From Planctomycetota bacterium (lineage in GTDB: Bacteria; Planctomycetota; UBA8742; UBA2392): a DNA stretch of 64,000 nt. The notes under the pieces are model-generated. The model made no database searches and was not told where the DNA came from. It worked only from the letters and a program-made list of their open reading frames with translations. Below, one piece after another: positions 51,888-60,826 of this stretch (positions within the stretch are counted from its first letter, which is position 1; every line of letters begins with the position of its first letter). The DNA lies in NCBI GenBank assembly GCA_016712285.1, contig JADJRK010000001.1:1364001-1428000 (forward strand), read 5' to 3'. Both the position numbers and the translations under genes were made by a program.

Positions 51888-53831
51888 GTGAGCGAAACAC
51901 ACATGCATCAGCCACCCAAAGAGACCATTGGCGTTCGCGCCATGGACCTCCAGGTGATTCATGACTCCGTTAAAGACGAGATCATCGCGCACCCGCTGCT
52001 CGAAATCGCCAACCTGCGCACGTACTTCCACACCGACGACGGCGTGGTCAAGGCGATTGACGACATCAGCCTGCGCATCGGCGAGGGCGAAACCCTTGGC
52101 GTGGTAGGCGAATCAGGCAGCGGCAAATCCATGACCGCGTACTCGATGCTCAAGCTGCTGCCCAGCGCAGCCGGCCGCATCGAGGGCGGCGTCATCAAGT
52201 GGCGCAACGAGGGCGGACAGGACGTTGACCTGACGCAGTTGCCTGAGCCTGAGCTGCGAAAAATCCGCGGCGGCGATATCGCCATGATCTTTCAAGAGCC
52301 GATGACCAGCCTGAACCCCGTGTTCACCTGCGGCTCGCAGGTGGTTGAGGCGCTCACGCTGCACCTGGGCATGACCAAGTCCGAGGCCTGGGCGCGCACC
52401 ATTGAGCTGTTCACCGAAGTCGGCATCCCCGACCCCGCCACCCGCGTCAAGCAGTACCCGTTTGAACTTTCGGGCGGCATGAAGCAGCGGGTGATGATCG
52501 CCATGGCGCTGGCCTGCAACCCGCGCATGCTGATCTGCGACGAGCCCACAACGGCCCTGGACGTCACGATCCAGGCCCAGATTCTGCGCCTGATCAAGAA
52601 ACTGCAGCACGAGCGCAGAATGGCTGTGCTGTTCATTACCCACGACCTTGGCGTCGTGGCCGAAGTCACCGACAAAGTCGCGGTCATGTACCGCGGCAAA
52701 ATCGTCGAATACGGCCGCGTGCTCGACATCTTTGCCAACCCGCACCACCCGTACACCAAGGGACTGCTGGCCTGCCGCCCGCGCCTGACTACCAAGGCCG
52801 AGCGCCTGCCGACGGTCGAGGACTTTGTCGAAGCCGAAAAGCGCGGCATCAGCCTTGACCCGACGGACCCCAACCTGGAAATCCCCGGCAAGAAGCGCCC
52901 CGAGAAACGCCGCGAAGACTTTCCGGGCTACGATTCGCCGCTGCTGCGCATCGAAGGCCTCAAGACCTACTTTCCGATCAAAAAGGGCGTGTTCCGCCGT
53001 ACCGTCGGCTACGTCAAAGCCGTGGACGACGTCACTCTCACCGTCAAGAAGGGCCGCACCATCGGCCTGGTGGGCGAATCCGGCTGCGGCAAGACCACGC
53101 TGGGGCGTACGGTTTTGCGGCTGGTAGAACCGACCGAGGGGCGCGTGTACTACGGCGACCGAGAAGTCACGGGCATGCCGGCCGCTGAGCTGCGGGGCAT
53201 TCGGCGCAAGATGCAGATCATCTTCCAGGACCCGTTCAGCAGCCTGAATCCGCGCATGACCATCGGCGCCGCGATCATGGAGCCCATGATGGTCCACGGA
53301 TTGCAGGGCAGCCGCAAGAGCCGCGAAGAACGCGCGGCCTGGCTGCTTGAGAAAGTAGACATGTCGCCCGACTTCCTGCGCCGTTACCCGCACGAGTTCA
53401 GCGGCGGCCAGCGCCAGCGCATCGGCATCGCGCGCACGCTGGCGGTTGAGCCTGAGTTTATCGTGTGCGACGAGTCGGTCAGCGCGCTGGACGTGAGCGT
53501 GCAGGCCGGCGTGTTGAACCTGCTGCTGGACTTGCAGGACGAGTTCGGCCTGACGTACATTTTTATCTCGCACCATTTGAGTGTGGTGAAGTTCATCGCC
53601 GACGAAATCGCGGTGATGTGCCCGGGCGCGACGCTGAAAGAACTGTGGAACGAGGGCAAGCGCGAAGGCGTGCGCGAAGCCGACTTTGAGCGAGGCGGCC
53701 ACATTGTCGAGTACGCCTCCAGCGACGAAATCTACCGCAACCCGCAGCACGCGTACACCAAGCGCCTGATCGAGGCGATCCCCGACCCCGACGTAGAAGA
53801 CATCCGCAAGCGCGTCGAAGCCAGCGTGTAG
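51888..53831 (+). CDS. Fused OppD-OppF type ABC transporter ATP-binding protein
   Basis: 647 residues from GTG 51888 (GGAG seven bases upstream). Two complete ATPase halves of the oligopeptide/dipeptide/nickel importer type. Half 1 (about 40-330): VVGESGSGKSMTAYSML, FQEPMTSLNPVF, ELSGGMKQRVMIAMALACNP, CDEPTTALDV. Half 2 (about 355-640): VGESGCGKTTLGRTVLRL, FQDPFSSLNPRM, FSGGQRQRIGIARTLAVEP, CDESVSALDV. Walker B in half 2 ends Asp-Glu-Ser, as is common in OppF. An unusual 30-residue insert after EIAVMCPG (TLKELWNEGKREGVREADFE) sits before HIVEYASSDEIY. Neither permeases nor a binding protein are adjacent, so it is an orphan that must work with subunits encoded elsewhere. Confidence 0.93.
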   Translation: MSETHMHQPPKETIGVRAMDLQVIHDSVKDEIIAHPLLEIANLRTYFHTDDGVVKAIDDISLRIGEGETLGVVGESGSGKSMTAYSMLKLLPSAAGRIEGGVIKWRNEGGQDVDLTQLPEPELRKIRGGDIAMIFQEPMTSLNPVFTCGSQVVEALTLHLGMTKSEAWARTIELFTEVGIPDPATRVKQYPFELSGGMKQRVMIAMALACNPRMLICDEPTTALDVTIQAQILRLIKKLQHERRMAVLFITHDLGVVAEVTDKVAVMYRGKIVEYGRVLDIFANPHHPYTKGLLACRPRLTTKAERLPTVEDFVEAEKRGISLDPTDPNLEIPGKKRPEKRREDFPGYDSPLLRIEGLKTYFPIKKGVFRRTVGYVKAVDDVTLTVKKGRTIGLVGESGCGKTTLGRTVLRLVEPTEGRVYYGDREVTGMPAAELRGIRRKMQIIFQDPFSSLNPRMTIGAAIMEPMMVHGLQGSRKSREERAAWLLEKVDMSPDFLRRYPHEFSGGQRQRIGIARTLAVEPEFIVCDESVSALDVSVQAGVLNLLLDLQDEFGLTYIFISHHLSVVKFIADEIAVMCPGATLKELWNEGKREGVREADFERGGHIVEYASSDEIYRNPQHAYTKRLIEAIPDPDVEDIRKRVEASV

Positions 53832-53848
53832 CAAGGGCATGCAACATG

Positions 53849-53873
53849 GCCCGGCCGGTTACGGCCGGGCTTT
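53849..53873 (+). terminator. Intrinsic terminator after the ABC ATPase gene
   Basis: GCCCGGCCG, loop GTTA, CGGCCGGGC, then TTTGCGTTTT; 18 bases after the stop codon. Confidence 0.85.
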
Positions 53874-53935
53874 GCGTTTTGGGCGGATTGCGCCAAACTG
53901 TGGGCCGGCTGGTCGTTTCATGGTGGGAGGACTTC

Positions 53936-54484
53936 ATGCTGATCCGGTTGGTGTTCGCGGCTGCGCTTTTCGCGCTGCCTTGTGCCGTTTGCGCCACGAT
54001 GGCGGTGAAGCTGGATTTGGCTGCCCTGGCTGATCACTCGGCGCTTGTCGTGGTCGCCAAGCTGGACAGCAAAACCGCCAAGTGGGATGCAGCCAAGACC
54101 GGCATCTGGACGCACCACTCGCTCACGGTCAGCGAAACGCTCAAGGGCGACCATGCGGCTTCGCGCGAGTTTGTCACGCGCGGCGGCGTGGTCGGTGACC
54201 GCGGACAGCACGTCGCCGGTTCGGGCACCTTCGACATCGGCACTGAATACGTCTTCTTTCTGTGGAAGGACGACGACGGGCGTTTCCAGCTCACCGGCAT
54301 GGTGCAGGGCGCGTTCGCCGTCAGCGACGACAACGGCGTCAAACGCGCGAAGAACAGTTTTACCGGCCTCACGATCGTGGACGCGACAACGCTCAAGCCC
54401 GCGGTCGACAAAGCGGCGTTAGACTACACGCTTGCCGAGCTCAAGAAGCAGGTGGCAGTGCGAGTCCGAAAGGGCAAGGAATGA
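53936..54484 (+). CDS. Small secreted protein of unknown function
   Basis: 182 residues from ATG 53936, with GGGAGG six bases upstream. Signal peptide MLIRLVFAAALFALPCAVCA. The mature part is beta-rich (ADHSALVVVAKLDSKTAKW, HHSLTVSETLKGDH, GTEYVFFLWKDDDGRFQLTGMVQGAF) and resembles small exported domains preceding matrixins in planctomycete-like genomes; family not recognised. Its stop codon overlaps the start of the matrixin gene (ATGA at 54481-54484), pointing to coupled translation and a shared job. Confidence 0.75.
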   Translation: MLIRLVFAAALFALPCAVCATMAVKLDLAALADHSALVVVAKLDSKTAKWDAAKTGIWTHHSLTVSETLKGDHAASREFVTRGGVVGDRGQHVAGSGTFDIGTEYVFFLWKDDDGRFQLTGMVQGAFAVSDDNGVKRAKNSFTGLTIVDATTLKPAVDKAALDYTLAELKKQVAVRVRKGKE

Positions 54485-56853
54485 CGCCCGCGAACCGCAT
54501 TGGCGCACACAAAGGCACAAAGGCACAAAGTCCTCTTCGTGGCTTGTTGGCTTCGTGTGAAACCGTTTCCCGCGCAACGCTCGCGACCGGATGCCTGCTG
54601 TTGTTGCTCACGGTCTCCGGCGGCGACGTCGGCGCGTACACCAGCATCCGCGTGCCCGTGGGCCCGGCCGGCCAGGGCCTGCCGGTGCGCTGGGACCTGA
54701 ACAACGTGGCGGCACTGCCCAACGTCGCCAACCGCCGCGTGCTGTACGAGATCGGCGACAGCGGCTGCGCCGATGCCGGCAACTTTCTTGGGCCGATCAA
54801 CGAATTCCAGGCCGTGCAGGACGCATTTGCCAACTGGCGAAACGTGAACGAAAGCGAAATCAACTTCGAGTTCACGGGCGCCACCACCACCGAAGCCACC
54901 AGCGCAAACGACAACCGCAACGTCGTTCGCTGGGTGGGCAGCAACATCTCGACGGGCGTTTTCGCCGTCACCATCACCACGTTCGACACCACGACCGGGC
55001 GCATCGTGGACGCCGACATGGAACTCAACGACCGCGATTTCACCTGGGACACCTTGGGCTCTACGGCAACGCAGGGCATTGTCGGGCGCTCGATGATTGA
55101 AAACGTCGTCACCCACGAGATCGGCCACATTGTCGGCCTGGACCATTCACAGGTCTCAGCCAGCACGATGTACTTCGCAAGCAGCCCCGGCTTGATTGAG
55201 CAGACGGTGATCGACCGCGACACGCGCGCACCCATCATCAGCGACTACACCAACGCCGCCGTCACCGACGCGTCTCTCGGCATCGTGCAGGGCCAGGTCA
55301 CCACCAGCGGCACCCCGGCCTTTGGCGTCGAAGTTGTGTTGATTAACTACGCCACCGGCCGCGTCGTCATGGGCGGCATCAGCGAGGGCACAGCCGGGCC
55401 GTTTGCAGCCGGCAGCTACCAGATCGTCAATGTGCCGCCTGGGGTGTACATGGCGCTGGCAACGCCGGTGACGCGGGCGAACCTTGGCGGCTATTACTCC
55501 ACGGCATTCACGAGCTTCTATCCGGTATTGCGCGGCATCAACGTCGGCACGCTCGGCGCACCGACACTGGTCAAGGTCGGCCCCGGCCAGACTGTTTCCA
55601 GCGTAGACCTTGCCCTGCCGTCGGCCAGCCAGAACCCGCTTGAACCCGATGGCAGCAGCGGCACCGCCAGCGCCGTGCTCAGTGGGCAGGCTTGCGTTTC
55701 CAGCATCAGCCCCAGCAGCGACGAGGACTGGTACAGCTTCACCACCACACAAGCCGGCCAGGCCGCGACCATACGCGTGATCGCCGACGGCTTTGGCAGC
55801 ACGCTGAACCCGACGCTGACCCTGTACGACAGCAACGGAACCACCATCCTGGCCAGCCCGACGTTCGGGCATCCGGCCTATCAAGCCAGCGCCAGCGACA
55901 TCGACGCCGACGCCTTTGACCTCAATGGCGCGAACTTTGACGCCGAGGTCACGCACACGTTCAGCGGCACCGGCACTTTCTTTTTCAAGGTGCAAAGTCG
56001 CGTTGCCGCCACCACCGGGCGATATGTCGTGCTGCTTGAGTTGGCCGGCGCCGACACGACCGCCGACAGCGCTGCCAGCGGCATTGAGTCAAGCGCGCCG
56101 GGCATTGCCGCAAACAGCGGCGGCAACTTCACCGTCACGGTAACGCCGCGCAATGCGTTCAGCCGTGACTTGAATGCTCCGAACACATTCACCGTCGAGT
56201 TGCTGGACGTAACCGGCGGTTCGCCCGTCACGCTGCAGACCATCACCAGCGGGACGACGCCGTTCGGATTTACGGTGCCTGCGCTGACCACGGCGCAACT
56301 GAAGCGCTACGGCGCGCGCATCGACAGTGTTCAGATCGCGCAGACCGTTGAGGTCGTGCACTACGGCACGCTGTCGCTGGCCAACAGCCAGATCGTGCTG
56401 CTCGAAAGTACGCTCAACGCCAACGGCTACGACCGCATCCCTGTGCGCATTGAACTGCGCGACGGCGGGAACAACCACCTGCCCGACGGAACGATTGCCG
56501 TCACGCTGGATACTTCTCGCGGGTCGCTGACGAACGGCACCAGCAGCGGCGCCAGCGGCGTGGCAGCCGTGTTTGACGCCGAAAATGGCTGGTGGACGAT
56601 CACGCTGGTTGCGGGCACGTCGGCTGGCACCGCCAACCTGACCGCCTACGCCAACAGCCAGCAGATCGACACAGCCGTCGTGACCATCCTGCCCCGCGCC
56701 AACGGCACTGGCGGCGGGACTGGGGGCGGCGGCGGAGAAGATGAGGGCGATGACGATGATGACGGCGGGTGTGCCGTGAACGGCACCGGCATGGCGTTGG
56801 CGCCCATGGCGCTGCTATTGCTGGCAGCCATTCGCAGGCGCAGGCGGCGCTAG
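54481..56853 (+). CDS. Secreted matrixin-like metalloprotease with MYXO-CTERM-like tail
   Basis: 790 residues from ATG 54481, overlapping the previous stop. A long signal region (hydrophobic TLATGCLLLLLTVSGG) is followed by a catalytic domain with VVTHEIGHIVGLDHSQ: the HExxHxxGxxH zinc site (His 212, 216, 222, Glu 213) and a Met-turn at STMYFA. Then come a carboxypeptidase-regulatory-like domain (GIVQGQVTTSGTPAFGVEVV), a PPC-like domain (SSDEDWYSFTTTQAGQAATI) and an invasin/Ig-like domain. The end is an acidic Asp/Gly stretch, GGCAVNGTGM, a hydrophobic helix (ALAPMALLLLAA) and IRRRRRR. The tail groups it with the proteins ending at 2848 and starting at 49897. A tandem GGCACAAA repeat lies in its first codons (54506-54530). 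Confidence 0.9.
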   Translation: MTPANRIGAHKGTKAQSPLRGLLASCETVSRATLATGCLLLLLTVSGGDVGAYTSIRVPVGPAGQGLPVRWDLNNVAALPNVANRRVLYEIGDSGCADAGNFLGPINEFQAVQDAFANWRNVNESEINFEFTGATTTEATSANDNRNVVRWVGSNISTGVFAVTITTFDTTTGRIVDADMELNDRDFTWDTLGSTATQGIVGRSMIENVVTHEIGHIVGLDHSQVSASTMYFASSPGLIEQTVIDRDTRAPIISDYTNAAVTDASLGIVQGQVTTSGTPAFGVEVVLINYATGRVVMGGISEGTAGPFAAGSYQIVNVPPGVYMALATPVTRANLGGYYSTAFTSFYPVLRGINVGTLGAPTLVKVGPGQTVSSVDLALPSASQNPLEPDGSSGTASAVLSGQACVSSISPSSDEDWYSFTTTQAGQAATIRVIADGFGSTLNPTLTLYDSNGTTILASPTFGHPAYQASASDIDADAFDLNGANFDAEVTHTFSGTGTFFFKVQSRVAATTGRYVVLLELAGADTTADSAASGIESSAPGIAANSGGNFTVTVTPRNAFSRDLNAPNTFTVELLDVTGGSPVTLQTITSGTTPFGFTVPALTTAQLKRYGARIDSVQIAQTVEVVHYGTLSLANSQIVLLESTLNANGYDRIPVRIELRDGGNNHLPDGTIAVTLDTSRGSLTNGTSSGASGVAAVFDAENGWWTITLVAGTSAGTANLTAYANSQQIDTAVVTILPRANGTGGGTGGGGGEDEGDDDDDGGCAVNGTGMALAPMALLLLAAIRRRRRR

Positions 56854-57740
56854 CGGAGCTTTTCCATCTGCTTGTGCATCTCGGGCAGGGCATCCTGCAT
56901 CATCGATTTGCGGCAGGCGGTGCGGGCCTCTTCCTTCTTGTCGCGGCGCACGTTCTCGGCCTTCTCGGTGGCCTCGGCGAAGGGCTTTGTCTCGTCTTTC
57001 TTGTACAGCTTCCAGGTCATCTTGCCGTCGTAGATCGCGTACAACTCAGCGCCCATGAACTTCGGGTTCTTGGTCAGCGTCAGCGTCATGTCGATCTCAA
57101 TACGTATCTCGTGGTCGGACTTTGAGCCGAACTTGTAATTCAGGTTTCCCAGTTCTTCCTGAAACCACTCATCGGCGGCGCTGTCCTCAGTCGTGAAACT
57201 CAGGAAGACCTTGAACATGCCCCGCGTCGGGGGTGGCAGCGGGTCGTCCGGTTTGGGTTCATCGGGCTTCGGGTCATCCGGCTTGGGGTCGTCCGGCTTC
57301 GGCTCGTCTGGTTTGGTGCCCGGCAACGGTGGCACTTCAGCGCCGGCAACCTTGGGCAGTGCCGTCAGCCTGTCGCGCGCCTCTTTGTGGCCCGGGTCAA
57401 GCTTGAGCGCCTGGATGAGCACCAGGTACTCCTGTTCATCCATCGCGAAGTCGTGGCAGAAGTCGGCCAGCTTGAGCACAGATTCAAGCTTCGTGAAATC
57501 CGCGGCGCGTTTGCGCAGTTCGAAGTGCTTGTCGCCGCGCGTGTAGGACCAGCGCACAAACAGCTCAATGCCGTCACCGATATCAAGCTTGAGCCCGTCT
57601 TCGTCCACGGCCTTTACCGTGCCGTCCAGTGTTTCGCCGCTCTTGAGGTGCAGCTTGACGTCGTCGCCGACGCTGCTTTGCGCGTTCACGGCTGCAAAGG
57701 CGAGCATCAGAACGACGATTGCGCTGAATATGCGTGTCAT
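56850..57740 (-). CDS. Secreted protein with Pro/Asp/Lys repeat
   Basis: 296 residues; GGAGGG before ATG 57740. Signal peptide MTRIFSAIVVLMLAFAAVNAQ. Residues 25-65 resemble a small SH3/Sm-like beta-domain (VKLHLKSGETLDGTVKAVDEDGLKLDI). A repeat of the PDEPKPDDPKPDD type (about 143-168) separates it from a C-terminal beta-rich domain. Its ATG overlaps the thiE stop, and its 3' end overlaps the matrixin by four bases. No family recognised. Confidence 0.75.
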   Translation of the reverse strand: MTRIFSAIVVLMLAFAAVNAQSSVGDDVKLHLKSGETLDGTVKAVDEDGLKLDIGDGIELFVRWSYTRGDKHFELRKRAADFTKLESVLKLADFCHDFAMDEQEYLVLIQALKLDPGHKEARDRLTALPKVAGAEVPPLPGTKPDEPKPDDPKPDDPKPDEPKPDDPLPPPTRGMFKVFLSFTTEDSAADEWFQEELGNLNYKFGSKSDHEIRIEIDMTLTLTKNPKFMGAELYAIYDGKMTWKLYKKDETKPFAEATEKAENVRRDKKEEARTACRKSMMQDALPEMHKQMEKLR

Positions 57741-58762
57741 CTGCCCTCCCCCAGTTCTGCAAGCAGCAACCGGTAAACTTCAGCCGGCTGATCTGCCCCA
57801 AGCAGCGCGCTTGATACAGCCGCCTGCCTGCCGCCGGCACTCGCGATCTGGTTCACGTTGCCGGGTGTGATTCCGCCGATGGCAAACACCGGTATTGTCA
57901 CCCTGGCCGTTACTTCAGAAATCGCTGCCGGACCGATCTGTGATTGTACTACCTTCGTGCCCGTTTCAAACATTGCTCCCAGGCCAATATAGTCCGCGCC
58001 CTGGGCTTCTGCGCGTAAAGCTTCTGTAACATCGTGCGTGCTGACCCCCACAATGGCTGCCGGGCCCGCCACGCGCCGGGCGTCGTCGGGGTGCAGGTCA
58101 TCCTGCCCCACGTGTACGCCGGCCCCATGCAGTGCGGCAACATCGGCCCGATCATTGATGATAACGCAAGCATCGGGCGCTTGTTCAGTGAAGGCTGCAG
58201 CAAACTCCGCGAACTCGCGAGCCGATGCTTCCTTTTCGCGTAACTGATAAAGGCGCGCGCCCGCGCCGTGCAGGGCCTTCAGCGTCTCCGGCCACGGCTT
58301 GCGGCACAGCGAGCGCGTGAAAATCACCATCACCTGCGAGCTTCGCACAAGCTGCCTGCGCGGGGCAGCCACGAACAACTGCTGCTCGGCTTCATACGCT
58401 GCATAGCGGGCCTTTGCAGCCGCGGCGGCGGCCTGCCGGTTTTCAAGCTGGCTGAACTCTTCGACGACCCGCAGCGCCTCTTGCGCGCGCTTGATGCCCG
58501 CCAACGCGATGTCCCTGGCGGTGGCGCGCGACACGTCGTCGGCCTCGGGCTGTACACCGGGGTCTGCGGCGACATTGCGTGCCGACAGCAGGCGCTCAAG
58601 CCCCAGCAGGTCGCTGCACTCCGCGACGGCCCGACGCGCGGCCTTCACGGCCTGTGCCGACCGCGCGTCATTCATGGCAAGGCGCGCGTATTCTTCGCAC
58701 GTGCGCAGGCCTTCACGGGCGCGGTTCAGGTTGGCGTCGAGAATGCGCAAAATCGGCTGCAT
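57737..58762 (-). CDS. thiE: Thiamine-phosphate synthase with N-terminal ThiD2 domain
   Basis: 341 residues. Residues 1-140 are the ThiD2 domain (RILDANLNRAREGLRTCEEYARLAMND, FSQLENR), found in front of ThiE in planctomycetes and some other phyla. Residues 145-341 are the ThiE TIM barrel (RLYQLREKEAS, VIINDRADVAALHGAGVHVGQDDL, DYIGLGAMFETGTK, IPVFAIGGITPGNV). It joins HMP-pyrophosphate and thiazole phosphate to thiamine phosphate. FETGTK replaces the usual PTxTK, a mild variant. Other thiamine genes are absent here. It overlaps the downstream gene by four bases. Confidence 0.93.
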   Translation of the reverse strand: MQPILRILDANLNRAREGLRTCEEYARLAMNDARSAQAVKAARRAVAECSDLLGLERLLSARNVAADPGVQPEADDVSRATARDIALAGIKRAQEALRVVEEFSQLENRQAAAAAAKARYAAYEAEQQLFVAAPRRQLVRSSQVMVIFTRSLCRKPWPETLKALHGAGARLYQLREKEASAREFAEFAAAFTEQAPDACVIINDRADVAALHGAGVHVGQDDLHPDDARRVAGPAAIVGVSTHDVTEALRAEAQGADYIGLGAMFETGTKVVQSQIGPAAISEVTARVTIPVFAIGGITPGNVNQIASAGGRQAAVSSALLGADQPAEVYRLLLAELGEGR

Positions 58763-58866
58763 GGCGCGATGTTAGCTATCGCGCGCTTGTCCGGAGGCAG
58801 CGGGCAGCGCTTTTTCGCGTTCACGCCCTTGCATCGGTTCTCCGAATGCCCTAATTCCTAGCCTGT

Positions 58867-60300
58867 ATGTCCGACCACGACACGTTCCAGCACCCGCTGA
58901 CCGGCCGCTATGCCGCCAAGGAAATGCGCGAGCTTTTCGGCCAGCAAAAGCGCATGGGCGTGTGGCGGCGCCTGTGGCTGGCGCTTGCCGAAAGCGAACG
59001 CGAACTGGGTTTAGGCCAGATCAGCCAAGAGGCGCTGGCGCAAATGCGCGCCAACCTCGACAGCCTCGACTTCAACGCCGCCGCCGAGTACGAAAAGCAG
59101 TTTCGCCACGACGTGATGGCCCACGTGCACGCGTTTGGCGACGTCGCCCCCGCCGCCAAAGCCATCATTCACCTGGGCGCGACGAGCTGCTACGTCACCG
59201 ACAACGCCGACCTGATTCTGATGCGCGAGGGCCTTGCCCTGCTGCTAAGCCGCCTGCGCGGCGTGATCGCAGCCTTTGCTGATTTTGCAAGCCGCGAAGC
59301 CGACACCGCCTGCGTCGGCGCCACGCATTTTCAAGTCGCGCAACTCACGACGGTGGGCAAGCGCGCGAGCCTGTGGCTGCAGGACCTGGTGGCTGACTAT
59401 CACGAGCTTCAGCGCATCCACGACGAAATGCCGCTGCGTGGGGTCAAGGGCACGACGGGCACGCAGGCCAGCTTTCTGGAGCTGTTTGACGGCGACGCCG
59501 CCAAGGTCAAGAAGCTGAACGAGATGGTCTGCACGAAGATGGGCTTCGCGCGCAGCTTTGCCGTCACCGGGCAGACCTATCCGCGCAAGTATGATTACAA
59601 CGTGCTCAGCGCCGTGGCCGGCATCGGCATCAGCGCGCAAAAGCTTGCGACTGACATCCGCCTGCTGATGGGCCTGGGTGAGCTCGACGAGCCCTTTGAA
59701 GACAAACAGATTGGCAGCAGCGCCATGGCCTACAAGCGCAACCCCATGCGCAGCGAGCGCGTGTGCGCCATCAGCCGCTGGCTGATCAACCTGCCCGCCA
59801 ACGCCGCTTTCACGGCGGCTGAGCAATGGCTTGAGCGCACGCTTGATGACAGCGCAAACCGGCGCATGAGCATCCCGGAAGCGTTCCTGGCCGCCGACGT
59901 GGTATTGAGCCTGCTGCACAACATCGGCAGCGGGCTGAAAGCCAACCACGCGGTGATTGCCGCGCGCGTGAAGCGCGAGCTGCCGCTGATGGCGACCGAG
60001 GCGATTATCATGGCGGCTGTGCGCGCCGGCGGCGACCGCCAGCAGGTGCACGAGCAGATTCGCGTGCACAGCCACGCGGCGATCAAGCGCATGAAAGAAG
60101 GCGCACCCGACAACGACCTGCTGTCAAGGTTGGCCGGTGACGCCACGTTCGCCAAGGTGAAAGACACGCTCGACACGCTGCTTGACCCAGCCAGATTCGT
60201 AGGCCTGGCGCCAACGCAAACGCGCGACTACCTGGGCGGCGAAGTGAAGAGTGTGCTAGCCCAAGGCAAAGGCACAGCCGGCGACCGCGTTGAAGTCTAG
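58867..60300 (+). CDS. purB: Adenylosuccinate lyase, eukaryote-like type
   Basis: 477 residues. Cleaves SAICAR and adenylosuccinate in purine synthesis. The signature IGSSAMAYKRNPMRSE is complete. HLGATSCYVTDNADLI, RGVKGTTGTQASFLELFDGD and GQTYPRKYDYNVL resemble the animal ADSL enzymes far more than B. subtilis or E. coli PurB. Catalytic His in HDVMAHVHAF and serine loop in GSSAM are present. It stands alone; a weak ribosome site precedes ATG 58867. Confidence 0.96.
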   Translation: MSDHDTFQHPLTGRYAAKEMRELFGQQKRMGVWRRLWLALAESERELGLGQISQEALAQMRANLDSLDFNAAAEYEKQFRHDVMAHVHAFGDVAPAAKAIIHLGATSCYVTDNADLILMREGLALLLSRLRGVIAAFADFASREADTACVGATHFQVAQLTTVGKRASLWLQDLVADYHELQRIHDEMPLRGVKGTTGTQASFLELFDGDAAKVKKLNEMVCTKMGFARSFAVTGQTYPRKYDYNVLSAVAGIGISAQKLATDIRLLMGLGELDEPFEDKQIGSSAMAYKRNPMRSERVCAISRWLINLPANAAFTAAEQWLERTLDDSANRRMSIPEAFLAADVVLSLLHNIGSGLKANHAVIAARVKRELPLMATEAIIMAAVRAGGDRQQVHEQIRVHSHAAIKRMKEGAPDNDLLSRLAGDATFAKVKDTLDTLLDPARFVGLAPTQTRDYLGGEVKSVLAQGKGTAGDRVEV

Positions 60301-60347
60301 AGCATGCGTAGCCACGGTTGCAGATCACCAGGGATCGCAAACCCACA

Positions 60348-60373
60348 TAGCGGGCGACCGACTCGCGCCGAGC
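60348..60373. repeat. Flanking repeat of the transposase nest, left copy
   Basis: 26 bases beginning TAGCGGGCGACCGACTCGCG match 61102-61127 at 24 positions, in the same orientation, so the transposase and its palindromes lie between direct repeats. Confidence 0.7.
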
Positions 60374-60376
60374 AAT

Positions 60377-60826
60377 TCACTCAAGATACTTGGGGTCATA
60401 CGTTACCCCATGCTCATCGAGCAGTGCCTGCAACTCATCAATGAATGAGCGGCCATTGTGGTGTTCAGGCTGATTGAGGATGTATCGCTCCAGTGCCTCG
60501 CGGCCCGATGGCGCGACCGTAAATGCTGCGTATCCGCGCTGCCACTCAAAGGGCACGGCGAAACGCGATTGTTCGTTGATCCATTTGCTTGAACCGGCCT
60601 TCAACTCTCGCATGAAGTCTGAAACGGCGATGGTCGGCGGAATGGAGGTGAAGACGTGAACGTGATCGGTTACGCCGCCGACTAGAAGGGCCGTTCCTTT
60701 CATGCGCCGGATGATGCCGCCCATGTAGGCATGGAGGTTTGGCTGAAACGCGGGGGCGATGAGGCCGCGTCGATCCTTGGTTGAGAACACGACGTGATAG
60801 AGAAGTTTCGTCCATGTTTGCGCCAT
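60377..60826 (-). CDS. IS200/RAYT-like Y1 transposase
   Basis: 149 residues. Single-strand HUH transposase of the TnpA type: N-terminal KLLYHVVFSTKDRR, HUH pair DHVHVF (His 55 and 57), WQRGYAAFTV, and the catalytic tyrosine near 115 in ERYILNQPEHH. Full length, apparently intact. No TnpB partner. The upstream sequence to 61127 is crowded with palindromes, and direct repeats flank the unit, as for REP-associated transposases that mobilise hairpin repeats. Whether it belongs to IS200 or RAYT cannot be settled by eye. Confidence 0.9.
   Translation of the reverse strand: MAQTWTKLLYHVVFSTKDRRGLIAPAFQPNLHAYMGGIIRRMKGTALLVGGVTDHVHVFTSIPPTIAVSDFMRELKAGSSKWINEQSRFAVPFEWQRGYAAFTVAPSGREALERYILNQPEHHNGRSFIDELQALLDEHGVTYDPKYLE

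Noticed and set aside
52113..53840. Minus-strand open frame of about 575 codons
   Set aside because: Shadow of the OppDF ATPase gene, which has every ABC motif.
57234..57315. Tandem DNA repeat
   Set aside because: Encodes the PDEPKPDD-type protein repeat of a secreted protein; not an independent element.
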